A stretch of DNA of 13,479 nucleotides, taken from contig WLFI01000006.1 in assembly GCA_009703845.1 (NCBI GenBank), forward strand, positions 1 through 13,479, given 5' to 3'. Position 1 is the first letter of the stretch, and each line of letters starts with the position of its first letter. Under the pieces are notes generated by a model. It did no database searches. It was not told where the DNA came from and was given only the letters and a program-made list of their open reading frames with translations. Position numbers and translations under genes: made by a program. The stretch is from Actinomycetota bacterium (GTDB taxonomy: Bacteria > Actinomycetota > Actinomycetes > Actinomycetales > Microbacteriaceae). Below are positions 1 through 7,033 of this stretch, one piece after another.

Positions 1-1
1 C

Positions 2-256
2 ATGGACATGCAGTGGCTCAACGAAGCACGTTGCCTCACCGAAGACCCAGAACTCTTCTTTCCGGTAGGTAACACGGGCCCTGCAGCTGAGCAGATCGAA
101 CAGGCTAAGTCGGTTTGCCGCGAGTGCACAGTTTCTAGCAGCTGTCTTGAATACGCCATCAAAGAAAACCAAGACTCTGGTGTTTGGGGCGGTCTGAGCG
201 AAGACGAGCGCAAGTCGCTCAAGCGCAAATACGCTCGCGCACGTCGCGCTGGCTAA
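2..256 (+). CDS. whiB1: WhiB1/WblE-type iron-sulphur transcriptional regulator
   Basis: The 84-residue protein is a full-length WhiB-like regulator. Four cysteines at residues 11, 39, 42 and 48 (C-x27-C-x2-C-x5-C) are the ligands expected for a [4Fe-4S] cluster. The glycine-rich turn GVWGG at 60-64 is followed by a basic C-terminal tail (KSLKRKYARARR) that binds DNA in this family. The DPELFFPVGNTGP stretch and the length match mycobacterial WhiB1 and Streptomyces WblE. Known for the family: WhiB1 works with the primary sigma factor, and its cluster reacts with nitric oxide. The start is the ATG at position 2. A second ATG at 8 is possible, and the ribosome binding site lies outside the window. 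The gene converges on pdtaS with overlapping stop codons, as in the conserved actinobacterial whiB1-pdtaS neighbourhood. Confidence 0.93.
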   Translation: MDMQWLNEARCLTEDPELFFPVGNTGPAAEQIEQAKSVCRECTVSSSCLEYAIKENQDSGVWGGLSEDERKSLKRKYARARRAG

Positions 257-1728
257 ATCGGTAGCTCGATAACAACTCTGGTTCCACCCTCGTGAGGCGA
301 GAACCATTTGATACTCCCCCTAAGTTCGCCTTCAACGAGCGTGCGAATAATTTGGGTTCCTAAACCTTCGCCCAAAATGCCGCCTTTGAGGCCTTTGCCG
401 TTGTCAGAAATTGTGATGCTCAACTTCTTGGGCTTTCGTTCGGCATTCACGTGAACCACACCGCTTCGACCTTCGAGGCCGTGTTCTACCGCATTGGTAA
501 CAATCTCGGTGAGCGCAACGGCCAAAGGCGTGGCAATCTCGCCCTTAAGTTGACCGAACTTTCCGTCGAGCAGGTTGCGCACCGATGTGCCGTGGCTGGC
601 CGCAACTTCTGACGCCAACATCATGACTCGGTCGAACACCTCGTCAAAGTTGACGTCTTGGGTCAAACCCGCAGACAGGGTGTCGTGCACGAGGGCAATC
701 GCCGAAACTCGACGCATGGCCTGCTCGAGTGACTCCTTAGCTTCAGGGCTATCACTTCTTCGAGACTGGATGCGCAGCAATGAGGCAACCGTCTGCAGGT
801 TGTTCTTCACCCGGTGGTGAATCTCGCGGATCGTCGCATCCTTGGTGATTAGTTCACGTTCTTGGCGACGCAGTTCGGTAACGTCGCGACAGAGCACGAT
901 GGCTCCGTAGCGTTCACCGTTGCGCCGAAGTGGAACGGCTCGAACCGAAAGCGTGAGGTTGCGCGACCCGAGGTCGGTTCGCCAAGGGGCGCGGCCCGTG
1001 AGCACCAGGGCCAAGTCTTCGTCGGTCCTAAGTTTGAGCTTCAAAGCCACGCTCACCGATTCGGCCAGCGGCTTTGACACCAGCTCACCAGTCACCCCAA
1101 GGCGGTTGAACGCCGAGAGAGCGTTTGGCGAAGCAAACTGCACGGTGCCATCGACGTCGAGCTTGATGAGGCCGTCGTTGACTCGCGGCGCACCGCGATT
1201 TGGACCCGTGTGGTTGTCACGTTCGGGGTATGAGCCATCAGAGATCATCGAGAGCAGAGCATTGCCGCAGTCGCGATAGTTGATCTGCAACTTTGAAGGG
1301 TCGCGACTCTCGCTCACGTTGTTGTGAACAGTGACCACGGCGATTGCCTGCAACGCAACTTCTTGTGACTTTGCGCTCTGCGGGCGACGAACCGGTATGG
1401 CTGCGAAGCGAACCTGCACGCCGTCGAACGAGTCAGAGCCGGTGATGGCAGTTTCGGCGCCGGTTGAAAAGGCTTTTTTGATCTGTGCATCCCACGGTTT
1501 TCTGGGTGCTTCACCGCTTATGTCGCGGTAGAAAATGGTGGCGGCACTCGATGGGCGAGCGTGCGATACGGCGATGAACTCCCCCGCCTGATTTGGCACC
1601 CAGAGAACGAGGTCGGCAAACGTCATGTCGGCAACAATCTGCCAGTCGGCTACGAGCAGGTGAAACCACTCCATGTCGCCGTTCGATACGGCGCCATGCT
1701 TCTTGATTAGTTCACTGAGCGTAGACAC
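253..1728 (-). CDS. pdtaS: PdtaS-type sensor histidine kinase (HisKA_2 family)
   Basis: A 491-residue soluble histidine kinase with no membrane segment. The order is an N-terminal GAF-like sensor region (about 10-160), a PAS-like domain (about 180-290), a HisKA_2 dimerisation/phosphoacceptor region and a HATPase domain. The H-box REIHHRVKNNLQTV lies at 301-314, with H305 (or H304) the likely phosphorylated residue. The N-box has N412, the G1 box DNGKG is at 442-446, and GEGLGTQI at 453-460 is the ATP lid. Known for the family: mycobacterial PdtaS phosphorylates PdtaR, an ANTAR-domain RNA-binding antiterminator, and is linked to nitric oxide and copper sensing. No PdtaR gene is present here. 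The start is GTG, and the MSTLSELIKKHG opening resembles known PdtaS. There is no clear Shine-Dalgarno. The start lies 9 bases after the upstream ATPase gene's stop, suggesting translational coupling. Confidence 0.9.
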   Translation of the reverse strand: MSTLSELIKKHGAVSNGDMEWFHLLVADWQIVADMTFADLVLWVPNQAGEFIAVSHARPSSAATIFYRDISGEAPRKPWDAQIKKAFSTGAETAITGSDSFDGVQVRFAAIPVRRPQSAKSQEVALQAIAVVTVHNNVSESRDPSKLQINYRDCGNALLSMISDGSYPERDNHTGPNRGAPRVNDGLIKLDVDGTVQFASPNALSAFNRLGVTGELVSKPLAESVSVALKLKLRTDEDLALVLTGRAPWRTDLGSRNLTLSVRAVPLRRNGERYGAIVLCRDVTELRRQERELITKDATIREIHHRVKNNLQTVASLLRIQSRRSDSPEAKESLEQAMRRVSAIALVHDTLSAGLTQDVNFDEVFDRVMMLASEVAASHGTSVRNLLDGKFGQLKGEIATPLAVALTEIVTNAVEHGLEGRSGVVHVNAERKPKKLSITISDNGKGLKGGILGEGLGTQIIRTLVEGELRGSIKWFSPHEGGTRVVIELPI

Positions 1729-1737
1729 GTTTCGAGT

Positions 1738-2580
1738 TTAGAGCCCCAGCACTTTGTCTGTGAGCGCTTGGATGTCGGTCTTGTATGCCGAGCGCTTGCG
1801 CAAGGTTGCTTTCGTGGATGCACTGGCAACGAGCAACTCGAATGCGTCGTAGTCGTCGCGGATGGTCAGAGGTTGTGGCATCTTGGTGAGCTCGACGAAC
1901 GCAGCCGCCTCTGGCGGTTCGGGCGCTTTGGTGCTCATCCGGTTGAAAACCACGTTGATTGATTCAGCGCTTTGGCGAAGTTCCCGCAAATCGTGAATCT
2001 CGCGCAGAAGACGGGCCAGACCTAACGGATTGGCGTTTGCCAGAGCAACCACCGAGTCAGCCTCGGCGAGGATGCCTCGCGCGACTGCGTTGACGCCCAA
2101 CGACCTGTGCGAACTCGCCTGAAGATCACACAGAATCAGGTCGATAAATGGGGAGAGTTCGTGAAACAGGCTTTGCAACAACTGAGCTTTTATCTCGGGC
2201 CAACGTTCTTGCCGTGACAGCCCAGCCACCACCCGAAAGTCTTTGCGTGAACCAGAGAAATGAGGGGCAAACTCTTGCAAGAACGCCTCGTCAATCTTCT
2301 GGGTGATTTGGTGGTGGTGCAGCACGGTAGAGAGCGAAGGCAAATCTTGGTTGGCAGCCAATAGTGCAACCGATGGAGACACAAAATCAAGATCGACCAG
2401 AAGAACTCGAACGCTAGTGGCGGCGCACGCGGCAACATTTAGAGCGGTGGTTGTGCGACCAACCGACCCGGGTGGTGACCAAAATGCAGCAATGCGCGGT
2501 CGAACCGTCTGGCTCTGGCTAGTGATGTTCGAAAACGGCAACCTGGTCGAAACCTTCTGCGTTCGAGTTTCGGGGCTCAA
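1738..2580 (-). CDS. CpaE/MinD-like P-loop ATPase with variant Walker A
   Basis: About 280 residues from a TTG start at 2580. A P-loop NTPase of the ParA/MinD/CpaE class. Near residue 37 it reads PPGSVGRTTT, so the glycine-rich loop is present but arginine replaces the invariant Walker A lysine, and the leading KGG of ParA proteins is missing. It is followed by VRVLLVDLDF (Walker A' type aspartates) and LILCDLQ (Walker B). The reading frame stays open to 2781, but those 67 extra codons overlap the SAF gene and look like out-of-frame translation. TTG at 2580 overlaps the SAF stop as TTGA, implying coupled translation. No Shine-Dalgarno is visible, and a TTG 13 codons further in is an alternative start. 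Such ATPases help localise Flp/Tad pilus machinery or partition cargo. The substrate here is unknown. Confidence 0.8.
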   Translation of the reverse strand: MSPETRTQKVSTRLPFSNITSQSQTVRPRIAAFWSPPGSVGRTTTALNVAACAATSVRVLLVDLDFVSPSVALLAANQDLPSLSTVLHHHQITQKIDEAFLQEFAPHFSGSRKDFRVVAGLSRQERWPEIKAQLLQSLFHELSPFIDLILCDLQASSHRSLGVNAVARGILAEADSVVALANANPLGLARLLREIHDLRELRQSAESINVVFNRMSTKAPEPPEAAAFVELTKMPQPLTIRDDYDAFELLVASASTKATLRKRSAYKTDIQALTDKVLGL

Positions 2581-3176
2581 GCAACCGCTACCAGAGTGAG
2601 GTATTGCTTCGCCGCCTGAGCCGCCAGCACGGAGTCGAGATACTCGGGATTTATCGCAAGTTCGACGGTCGTGGTGGTTTTCGAGAGTGCGGTTGAGGTG
2701 ACTATCGAGCGCACGATCACCTGTGCGGCGAGCATCCGTGGCGAGGCGGGTGAGTCGAAGTTGTTGCCACCGGCGCTCCACAAATCGGCCTGCCGACCTT
2801 CAACCACTGTTGACGACAACGGGCCAGACAACTCGAGCGTGATCGAAACCATCGTGGCCACCGAGTTATCGGCCAGCAGCCGTTTTGGAACGAGTTCACC
2901 CACTGCGATGGTTGCGGTCGCGAATGATTCTGGCGGGGCAAGTTGGCTGAGGTATGGCGTTTGCTCACCCAGCAGGTCGGCGGGCTCGAGGCTGGTGTTA
3001 TCGGCGGTTAGCAGGTCGCCCGCCACGATGGTTTTGCTCGCGACTAGCAACATGGGTTGGCCGAACCCAAAAAATCTGACCGCGCCAAAGCCCACGGCCA
3101 GCACCAACGCGATCGCCAAACCGATTCGGTTCAGCCGCTTGCTCGCCCGTGGCTTTCTAAGGCGCAGATTCGTCAT
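2577..3176 (-). CDS. SAF-domain membrane protein (CpaB/RcpC-like)
   Basis: A 199-residue protein. A very basic N-terminus (RLRKPRASKRLNR) precedes one hydrophobic segment at about 18-37, predicting a signal anchor with the remainder outside the membrane. Residues about 41-105 (KTIVAGDLLTADNTSLEP ... ATIAVGELVPKRLL) have the pattern of a SAF domain, as in Flp pilus assembly protein CpaB. The C-terminal part is beta-rich and without a recognised motif. The ATG at 3176 is supported by GGAG at 3183-3186 with a 6-base spacer. The stop overlaps the TTG start of the following ATPase gene, so the two are probably made together. A CpaB-like and a CpaE-like gene in tandem suggest a shared envelope-associated function, but no pilin, prepilin peptidase or secretion ATPase is seen in the window. 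Confidence 0.83.
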   Translation of the reverse strand: MTNLRLRKPRASKRLNRIGLAIALVLAVGFGAVRFFGFGQPMLLVASKTIVAGDLLTADNTSLEPADLLGEQTPYLSQLAPPESFATATIAVGELVPKRLLADNSVATMVSITLELSGPLSSTVVEGRQADLWSAGGNNFDSPASPRMLAAQVIVRSIVTSTALSKTTTTVELAINPEYLDSVLAAQAAKQYLTLVAVA

Positions 3177-3198
3177 GCATCACTCCAGATTCTTCTCT

Positions 3199-3717
3199 CT
3201 ATCTGAGCCCTTTTTCGAGCCTCTCGCTGAAGTTGTGCACAGGCAGGGTAATGCGCGTGATGCTTGAGGTGTCAACGAAAGCGATTGCAGACCCCAACTC
3301 GATAAGTGCAAACGCGCCTTTGACCCCGCGAATTGTGCCAGCCAGATTCTGCGCACGGGCCATTTCTAGCTGAACGGATTGGCCGGTAAGACGGCGCAGG
3401 TATTTCGCCAAAGTGAGCTTGTGTTGAATGGCAAAACTCGGTAGCTCGCCACGCTGTGCTCGTTGCCGTTTATCTACGCGGATGCTCGCGAGGCGACCAG
3501 GCACGATGTACATGCCCTGCGCATCCGCCCACGCAACAAAATCTCGTCCGATCAACGCTTGGACGGGCTCAAAGCGGCGTCGATCGAATGTGAGGCTAAG
3601 CAAACCAGCGGTCAGTTGAGTTTCTGTCACGTCTTGCTTTTCAAATGACGGTTGCGATCTGCCCTGCAAAAACAGGCCTGCCTCGAGATCGCGAAATAGC
3701 GCATCCAGTTCTTTCAT
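3199..3717 (-). CDS. Conserved actinobacterial hypothetical protein, possible LSm/SH3-like C-terminus
   Basis: 172 residues, with no membrane segment or signal peptide. I cannot assign a function. The N-terminus (MKELDALFRDLEAGL) has the acidic helical opening seen in a widespread actinobacterial family of unknown function found near SecA/WhiB loci; this recognition is from memory. The C-terminal half alternates strands and turns (NLAGTIRGVKGAFALIEL, then AIAFVDTSSITRI), resembling a small LSm/SH3-like barrel. That fold is inference only. The ATG at 3717 is the most upstream start, and no convincing Shine-Dalgarno precedes it. It heads the minus-strand unit and is followed after 22 bases by the SAF gene, so it is probably the first cistron of hypothetical-SAF-ATPase-pdtaS. 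Its promoter must lie in the divergent region 3718-3843. Confidence 0.72.
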   Translation of the reverse strand: MKELDALFRDLEAGLFLQGRSQPSFEKQDVTETQLTAGLLSLTFDRRRFEPVQALIGRDFVAWADAQGMYIVPGRLASIRVDKRQRAQRGELPSFAIQHKLTLAKYLRRLTGQSVQLEMARAQNLAGTIRGVKGAFALIELGSAIAFVDTSSITRITLPVHNFSERLEKGLR

Positions 3718-3753
3718 GGGCTCACAATGCCAGCACAGACATTGAAGAAAAAG

Positions 3754-3762
3754 TTATCCACA
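3754..3762 (+). promoter_or_regulatory. Perfect DnaA-box consensus (TTATCCACA)
   Basis: The nine bases TTATCCACA match the strong DnaA-box consensus exactly. The site lies in the 126-base divergent region between the hypothetical gene (start 3717, minus) and the DUF6459 gene (start 3844, plus), where a regulator could affect either promoter. Only one perfect box was seen here, so this is not an origin. Binding is inferred. Confidence 0.45.
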
Positions 3763-3801
3763 GCCCTCCCAAATGGAACTGTTTCGGTCTATTTTTTAGA
3801 A

Positions 3802-3815
3802 ACTACGCAAGTAGT
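3802..3815 (+). other. GCAA-tetraloop hairpin in the DUF6459 leader
   Basis: ACTAC-GCAA-GTAGT forms a perfect 5-base-pair stem closed by C-G around a GNRA-type tetraloop. It follows a run of six T residues and ends 28 bases before the ATG at 3844. If transcribed it would lie in the 5' leader just upstream of the AAAGG ribosome-binding-like sequence. It could stabilise the leader or tune translation. The stem is short, so it may be chance. Confidence 0.3.
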
Positions 3816-3843
3816 CACCAATAACAAGAAAGGTAATGGGGGT

Positions 3844-4227
3844 ATGCAAAGAGACATTTTTCAGGAGGATTTTGAAGATTTCGAAAACCTTCCGGATGCA
3901 ACCGAGCAGTTGAAATTCATCGCTCCTGCTGTCGTTGAGGTTTTGGCAGGGGTGCGCACCGTGGAACAGTTGAGCCCGATGCTCAGCGAAAACATTTATC
4001 TGAAACTGCGCGACCGTGCAGCTAGGGCGGCTAAGTCTCGTGCCGATTCGGGATCGCGCATCGAGCGCCCAAATCTAGTAGTTCGCAACCTGCACCAAGA
4101 GAGCAACAAACCTGGGGTCATTCAGTCGGTGGTTCTGCTCTCATCATCGATTCGCACCCGCGCCGTGGCCATTCGGCTAGAAAGCCGAAACCGCCGCTGG
4201 CTGGCAACGGCGGTTTCGATTCTCTAA
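3844..4227 (+). CDS. Rv3235-family protein (DUF6459)
   Basis: 127 residues from the ATG at 3844. The frame is open upstream to 3727, but those 39 codons do not resemble the family and include the DnaA box and leader hairpin. The ATG at 3844, preceded by AAAGG about 10 bases upstream, is therefore preferred. The family pattern is visible: an acidic N-terminus, then APAVVEVLAGVRTVEQLSPM with a following LYxKLRDRAARA-like helix, and a C-terminal SIRTRAVAIRLESRNRRWLA segment ending in a hydrophobic strand. Known: this small cytoplasmic family is adjacent to secA across actinobacteria, and its function is not established. It is the only + strand gene between 257 and the window end and converges on secA with a 9-base gap. 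Its last codons form inverted repeats that may act as a terminator. Confidence 0.83.
   Translation: MQRDIFQEDFEDFENLPDATEQLKFIAPAVVEVLAGVRTVEQLSPMLSENIYLKLRDRAARAAKSRADSGSRIERPNLVVRNLHQESNKPGVIQSVVLLSSSIRTRAVAIRLESRNRRWLATAVSIL
4172..4218. terminator. Two overlapping inverted repeats between convergent DUF6459 and secA; possible bidirectional terminator
   Basis: Hairpin 1 is TTCGGCT (4172-4178) with AGCCGAA (4183-4189) and a 4-base loop. Hairpin 2 is CGAAACCGCCG (4186-4196) with CGGCGGTTTCG (4208-4218), a perfect 11-base arm pair with an 11-base loop. They share 4186-4189, so only one can form at full length at a time. Both lie inside the last codons of the DUF6459 gene and just downstream of the secA stop (4237, minus). 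No strong U tract follows on either strand, so intrinsic termination is plausible but not certain. Confidence 0.5.
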
Positions 4228-4236
4228 AGCGAAGGG

Positions 4237-6924
4237 TTATTGACGCTTGAAGAATGAAGAGCCCTGACCACCCTGTTCAGGTTTTTTCTGGGCAGGGTTG
4301 GTTGGCGCCTGACGCGGTTGTGGCTTTTGCGCTTGAACCGGCTGACCTTCGGCGTCTAGAACCTCGGTCTGACCATCTTCACCAGGAGCCGAATAGGTGA
4401 GCTCGTCGTCTGGAGTTTCGTCGACCGGCTGCACTTGAACATCCAGGTTGAATAGGTAGGCGATGGTCTCTTCGCGAATCGAACCCATCATCTGCTGGAA
4501 CATGGTGTAACCCTCGCGCTGGTATTCGACCAACGGGTCACGCTGTGCCATGGCACGAAGGCCGATTCCCTCTTTGAGGTAGTCCATCTCATAGAGGTGG
4601 TCTCGCCACTTGCGGTCGATTACCGAGAGAACAACGCGTCGTTCTAGTTCGCGCATCGCAACTTCGCCGATCTGCTCTTCGCGCTTGCGGTAGGCGAGAG
4701 TTGCGTCAGAAAGAATCTCTTCAACGAGCCATCTCTTGGTTAGCTTTGCGCGGCTTCCGGCTTCTTCGAGAATTTCTTCGATAGATAGCGAAATCGGGTA
4801 AATGTTGGCCAAGTCGACCCAAAGGGCTTCGAGGTTCCAGTTACCGGACTGCTCAACGATGTGAACGTCGACCACGTCTGAGATGACTTGTTCGAGGAAC
4901 GCAGAAACGCGGTCGGCGATTTCGTCACCGGCCAGAATGTGCTTGCGGTCGGCATAGATTGCTTCGCGCTGGCGGTTAAGAACGTCGTCGTACTTCAGAA
5001 CGTTCTTGCGAATTTCGGCGTTGCGGCCTTCGACCTGCGACTGAGCGCTAGCGATCGCGCGGCTAACCAGCTTCGACTCGATGGCGGTGTCGTCTGGCAC
5101 GTTCGGGTTGTTCATCATTGCAGCTGCTGCGTTGCTGTTGAACAGGCGCATCAGATCGTCGGTGAGCGATAGATAGAAGCGAGATTCACCCTTGTCACCC
5201 TGACGACCGGCACGACCACGCAGCTGGTTGTCGATGCGACGTGATTCGTGGCGCTCGGTGCCAAGAACATAGAGACCACCGGCTTCAAGAACCTTCTCGG
5301 CTTCTAGAGCCACCTGCTCTTTGATTTTGGTGAACTCGGCATCCCATGCCGCTTGATACTCTTCTGGGTTTTCTTCGGCATTCAAACCGCGCTTTGCCAG
5401 TGCATCCACGGTCAAGAATTCGGCGTTACCACCGAGCATGATGTCGGTACCGCGGCCAGCCATGTTGGTGGCAACGGTAACTGCGGCGAGGCGACCTGCC
5501 TGGGCGACAATCGAGGCCTCACGAGCGTGGTTCTTGGCGTTCAAAACCTCGTGGCGAACGCCGCGCTTGGCAAGAAGCTTGCTTAGGTATTCGCTCTTTT
5601 CGACCGAGGTGGTTCCAACCAAAATTGGCTGACCATTGGCGTGACGCGTAGCGATGTCTTCGACCACCATGGCGAACTTGATTTCTTCGTTCTTGTAGAT
5701 GAGGTCAGACTGGTCGAGGCGAATCATCGGCCGGTTGGTTGGGATCGGAACAACACCGAGTTTGTAGGTGCTCATGAACTCGGCAGCTTCGGTTTCGGCG
5801 GTACCGGTCATGCCGGCGAGCTTCGAGTAGAGGCGGAAGTAGTTCTGCAAGGTAACGGTAGCCAGAGTCTGGTTTTCGGCCTTGACCTCGACGCCCTCTT
5901 TGGCTTCGATCGCCTGGTGAATACCTTCGTTGTAACGACGACCAGGAAGAATGCGGCCGGTGTGCTCGTCAACGATTAGAACCTCGCCGTTCATTACGAC
6001 ATAGTCTTTGTCGCGCTTGAACAAGGCCTTGGCGCGAATCGAGTTGTTCAAGAACGAAATCAGCGGTGTATTTGCCGACTCGTAGAGGTTAGAGATGCCT
6101 AGGTAGTCTTCAACCTTCTGGATGCCCGACTCTAGTAGACCGATGGTGCGCTTTTTCTCGTCGACTTCGTAGTCGATTACAGGCTGAAGGGTGTCGGCAA
6201 TCTTTGAGAACTCAGCAAACCAACGGTTCGCATCGCCCGAGGCAGGACCAGAGATGATGAGCGGCGTTCGAGCCTCGTCGATCAGAATCGAGTCAACCTC
6301 GTCAACGATGGCGAAGAAGTGGCCTCTTTGCACAAGGTCACTTGACTGCCAGGTCATGTTGTCGCGAAGGTAGTCGAAACCGAATTCATTGTTGGTTCCG
6401 TAGGTGATGTCGGCTAGGTATTCGTCGCGACGCTGCGAAGGGTTCTGACCGCCGAGGATGCAACCGGTGGTCATTCCAAGTGCGCGGAACACGCGAGACA
6501 TCAGGTCGCTCTGATACTGAGCCAAAAAGTCGTTCACTGTAACCACGTGAACACCGCGGCCTGCGATTGCGTTTAGGTATGCGGGCAGGGTGGCGACCAG
6601 GGTCTTACCTTCACCAGTTTTCATCTCGGCAATGTTGCCTAGGTGAAGTGCAGCACCACCCATGATCTGAACATCGTATGGTCGCATGCCTAGGGTTCGG
6701 TGGGCTGCTTCACGAACAGCCGCGAAGGCTTCTGGAAGCAGGTCGTCAAGGCTCTCGCCGGCCGAGTAACGCTCGCGCAGAATGGCGGTTTCGTTCTTGA
6801 GATCATCGTCGCTGAGTGCTTTGAATGAATCTTCGAGTGCATTAACGGCAGCGGTGTAGTTGCGCAAACGGTTGAGCACTCGGCCTTCGCCTGCGCGCAG
6901 CAACTTGTTGATGATTGATGCCAA
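4237..6924 (-). CDS. secA: Preprotein translocase ATPase SecA
   Basis: 895 residues; the motor that drives unfolded preproteins through SecYEG at the membrane. NBD1 has Walker A MKTGEGKT at 101-108 and the DEAD-type box VDEVDS at 207-212. The preprotein cross-linking region covers roughly 225-370. NBD2 shows NMAGRGTDI at 487-495 and RGRAGRQGD at 569-577. The scaffold/wing region follows [10 protein letters not shown] at about 644-653. The C-terminal linker is rich in Q, P and A and ends without the CxCx8CH zinc motif. That absence is not unusual for the actinobacterial housekeeping SecA1. The start is TTG at 6924, supported by GGAG at 6932-6935 with a 7-base spacer. It is the last gene of the minus-strand run, 109 bases after hpf. 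That gap may hold its own promoter, but none is clear. Confidence 0.97.
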   Translation of the reverse strand: MASIINKLLRAGEGRVLNRLRNYTAAVNALEDSFKALSDDDLKNETAILRERYSAGESLDDLLPEAFAAVREAAHRTLGMRPYDVQIMGGAALHLGNIAEMKTGEGKTLVATLPAYLNAIAGRGVHVVTVNDFLAQYQSDLMSRVFRALGMTTGCILGGQNPSQRRDEYLADITYGTNNEFGFDYLRDNMTWQSSDLVQRGHFFAIVDEVDSILIDEARTPLIISGPASGDANRWFAEFSKIADTLQPVIDYEVDEKKRTIGLLESGIQKVEDYLGISNLYESANTPLISFLNNSIRAKALFKRDKDYVVMNGEVLIVDEHTGRILPGRRYNEGIHQAIEAKEGVEVKAENQTLATVTLQNYFRLYSKLAGMTGTAETEAAEFMSTYKLGVVPIPTNRPMIRLDQSDLIYKNEEIKFAMVVEDIATRHANGQPILVGTTSVEKSEYLSKLLAKRGVRHEVLNAKNHAREASIVAQAGRLAAVTVATNMAGRGTDIMLGGNAEFLTVDALAKRGLNAEENPEEYQAAWDAEFTKIKEQVALEAEKVLEAGGLYVLGTERHESRRIDNQLRGRAGRQGDKGESRFYLSLTDDLMRLFNSNAAAAMMNNPNVPDDTAIESKLVSRAIASAQSQVEGRNAEIRKNVLKYDDVLNRQREAIYADRKHILAGDEIADRVSAFLEQVISDVVDVHIVEQSGNWNLEALWVDLANIYPISLSIEEILEEAGSRAKLTKRWLVEEILSDATLAYRKREEQIGEVAMRELERRVVLSVIDRKWRDHLYEMDYLKEGIGLRAMAQRDPLVEYQREGYTMFQQMMGSIREETIAYLFNLDVQVQPVDETPDDELTYSAPGEDGQTEVLDAEGQPVQAQKPQPRQAPTNPAQKKPEQGGQGSSFFKRQ

Positions 6925-7033
6925 AGTAGTGCTCCAAACCTTAATTTGTGGCTTGAGTCAATCTTAGACGCGGGCAATGCTGCCAGAATCTAGAACCAAA
7001 CTAGGCGTTATGCCATGCGAGAAATCGCCTCTG

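Noticed and set aside
206..220. GAGCG/CGCTC inverted repeat near the end of whiB
   Set aside because: A 5-bp stem inside codons for a lysine/arginine/leucine tract, with no T run. Too weak to call a terminator.
920..1279. Long + strand open frames opposite pdtaS, lpqB, secA and mtrB
   Set aside because: They lie antisense to well-supported genes, have biased composition without domains and lack credible ribosome binding sites.
2581..2781. N-terminal extension of the MinD-like ATPase frame by 67 codons
   Set aside because: It lies wholly inside the SAF gene in another frame and its composition (many R, H, T) looks like shadow translation. The homologous region begins near 2580.
3233..3241. 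DnaA-box-like TTGTGCACA
   Set aside because: It has one mismatch to the actinobacterial TTGTCCACA consensus, lies in coding sequence and is a simple near-palindrome. Likely chance.
3727..3843. Upstream ATG giving a 166-residue DUF6459 protein
   Set aside because: The extra 39 residues do not resemble the family, and the stretch contains intergenic features. The ATG at 3844 with an upstream AAAGG fits better.
6925..7033. Promoter for secA (TTGACT-like and TAAGAT-like hexamers) and a hairpin after hpf
   Set aside because: The hexamers are not correctly spaced or paired, and the GCGA/TCGC stem has only four base pairs. A promoter may exist but cannot be supported.
6925..7033. Missing C-terminal half of hpf in another frame
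   Set aside because: The gap is too short, and no frame shows the conserved ELVGHDFFLF-type sequence. This is a loss, not a frameshift.
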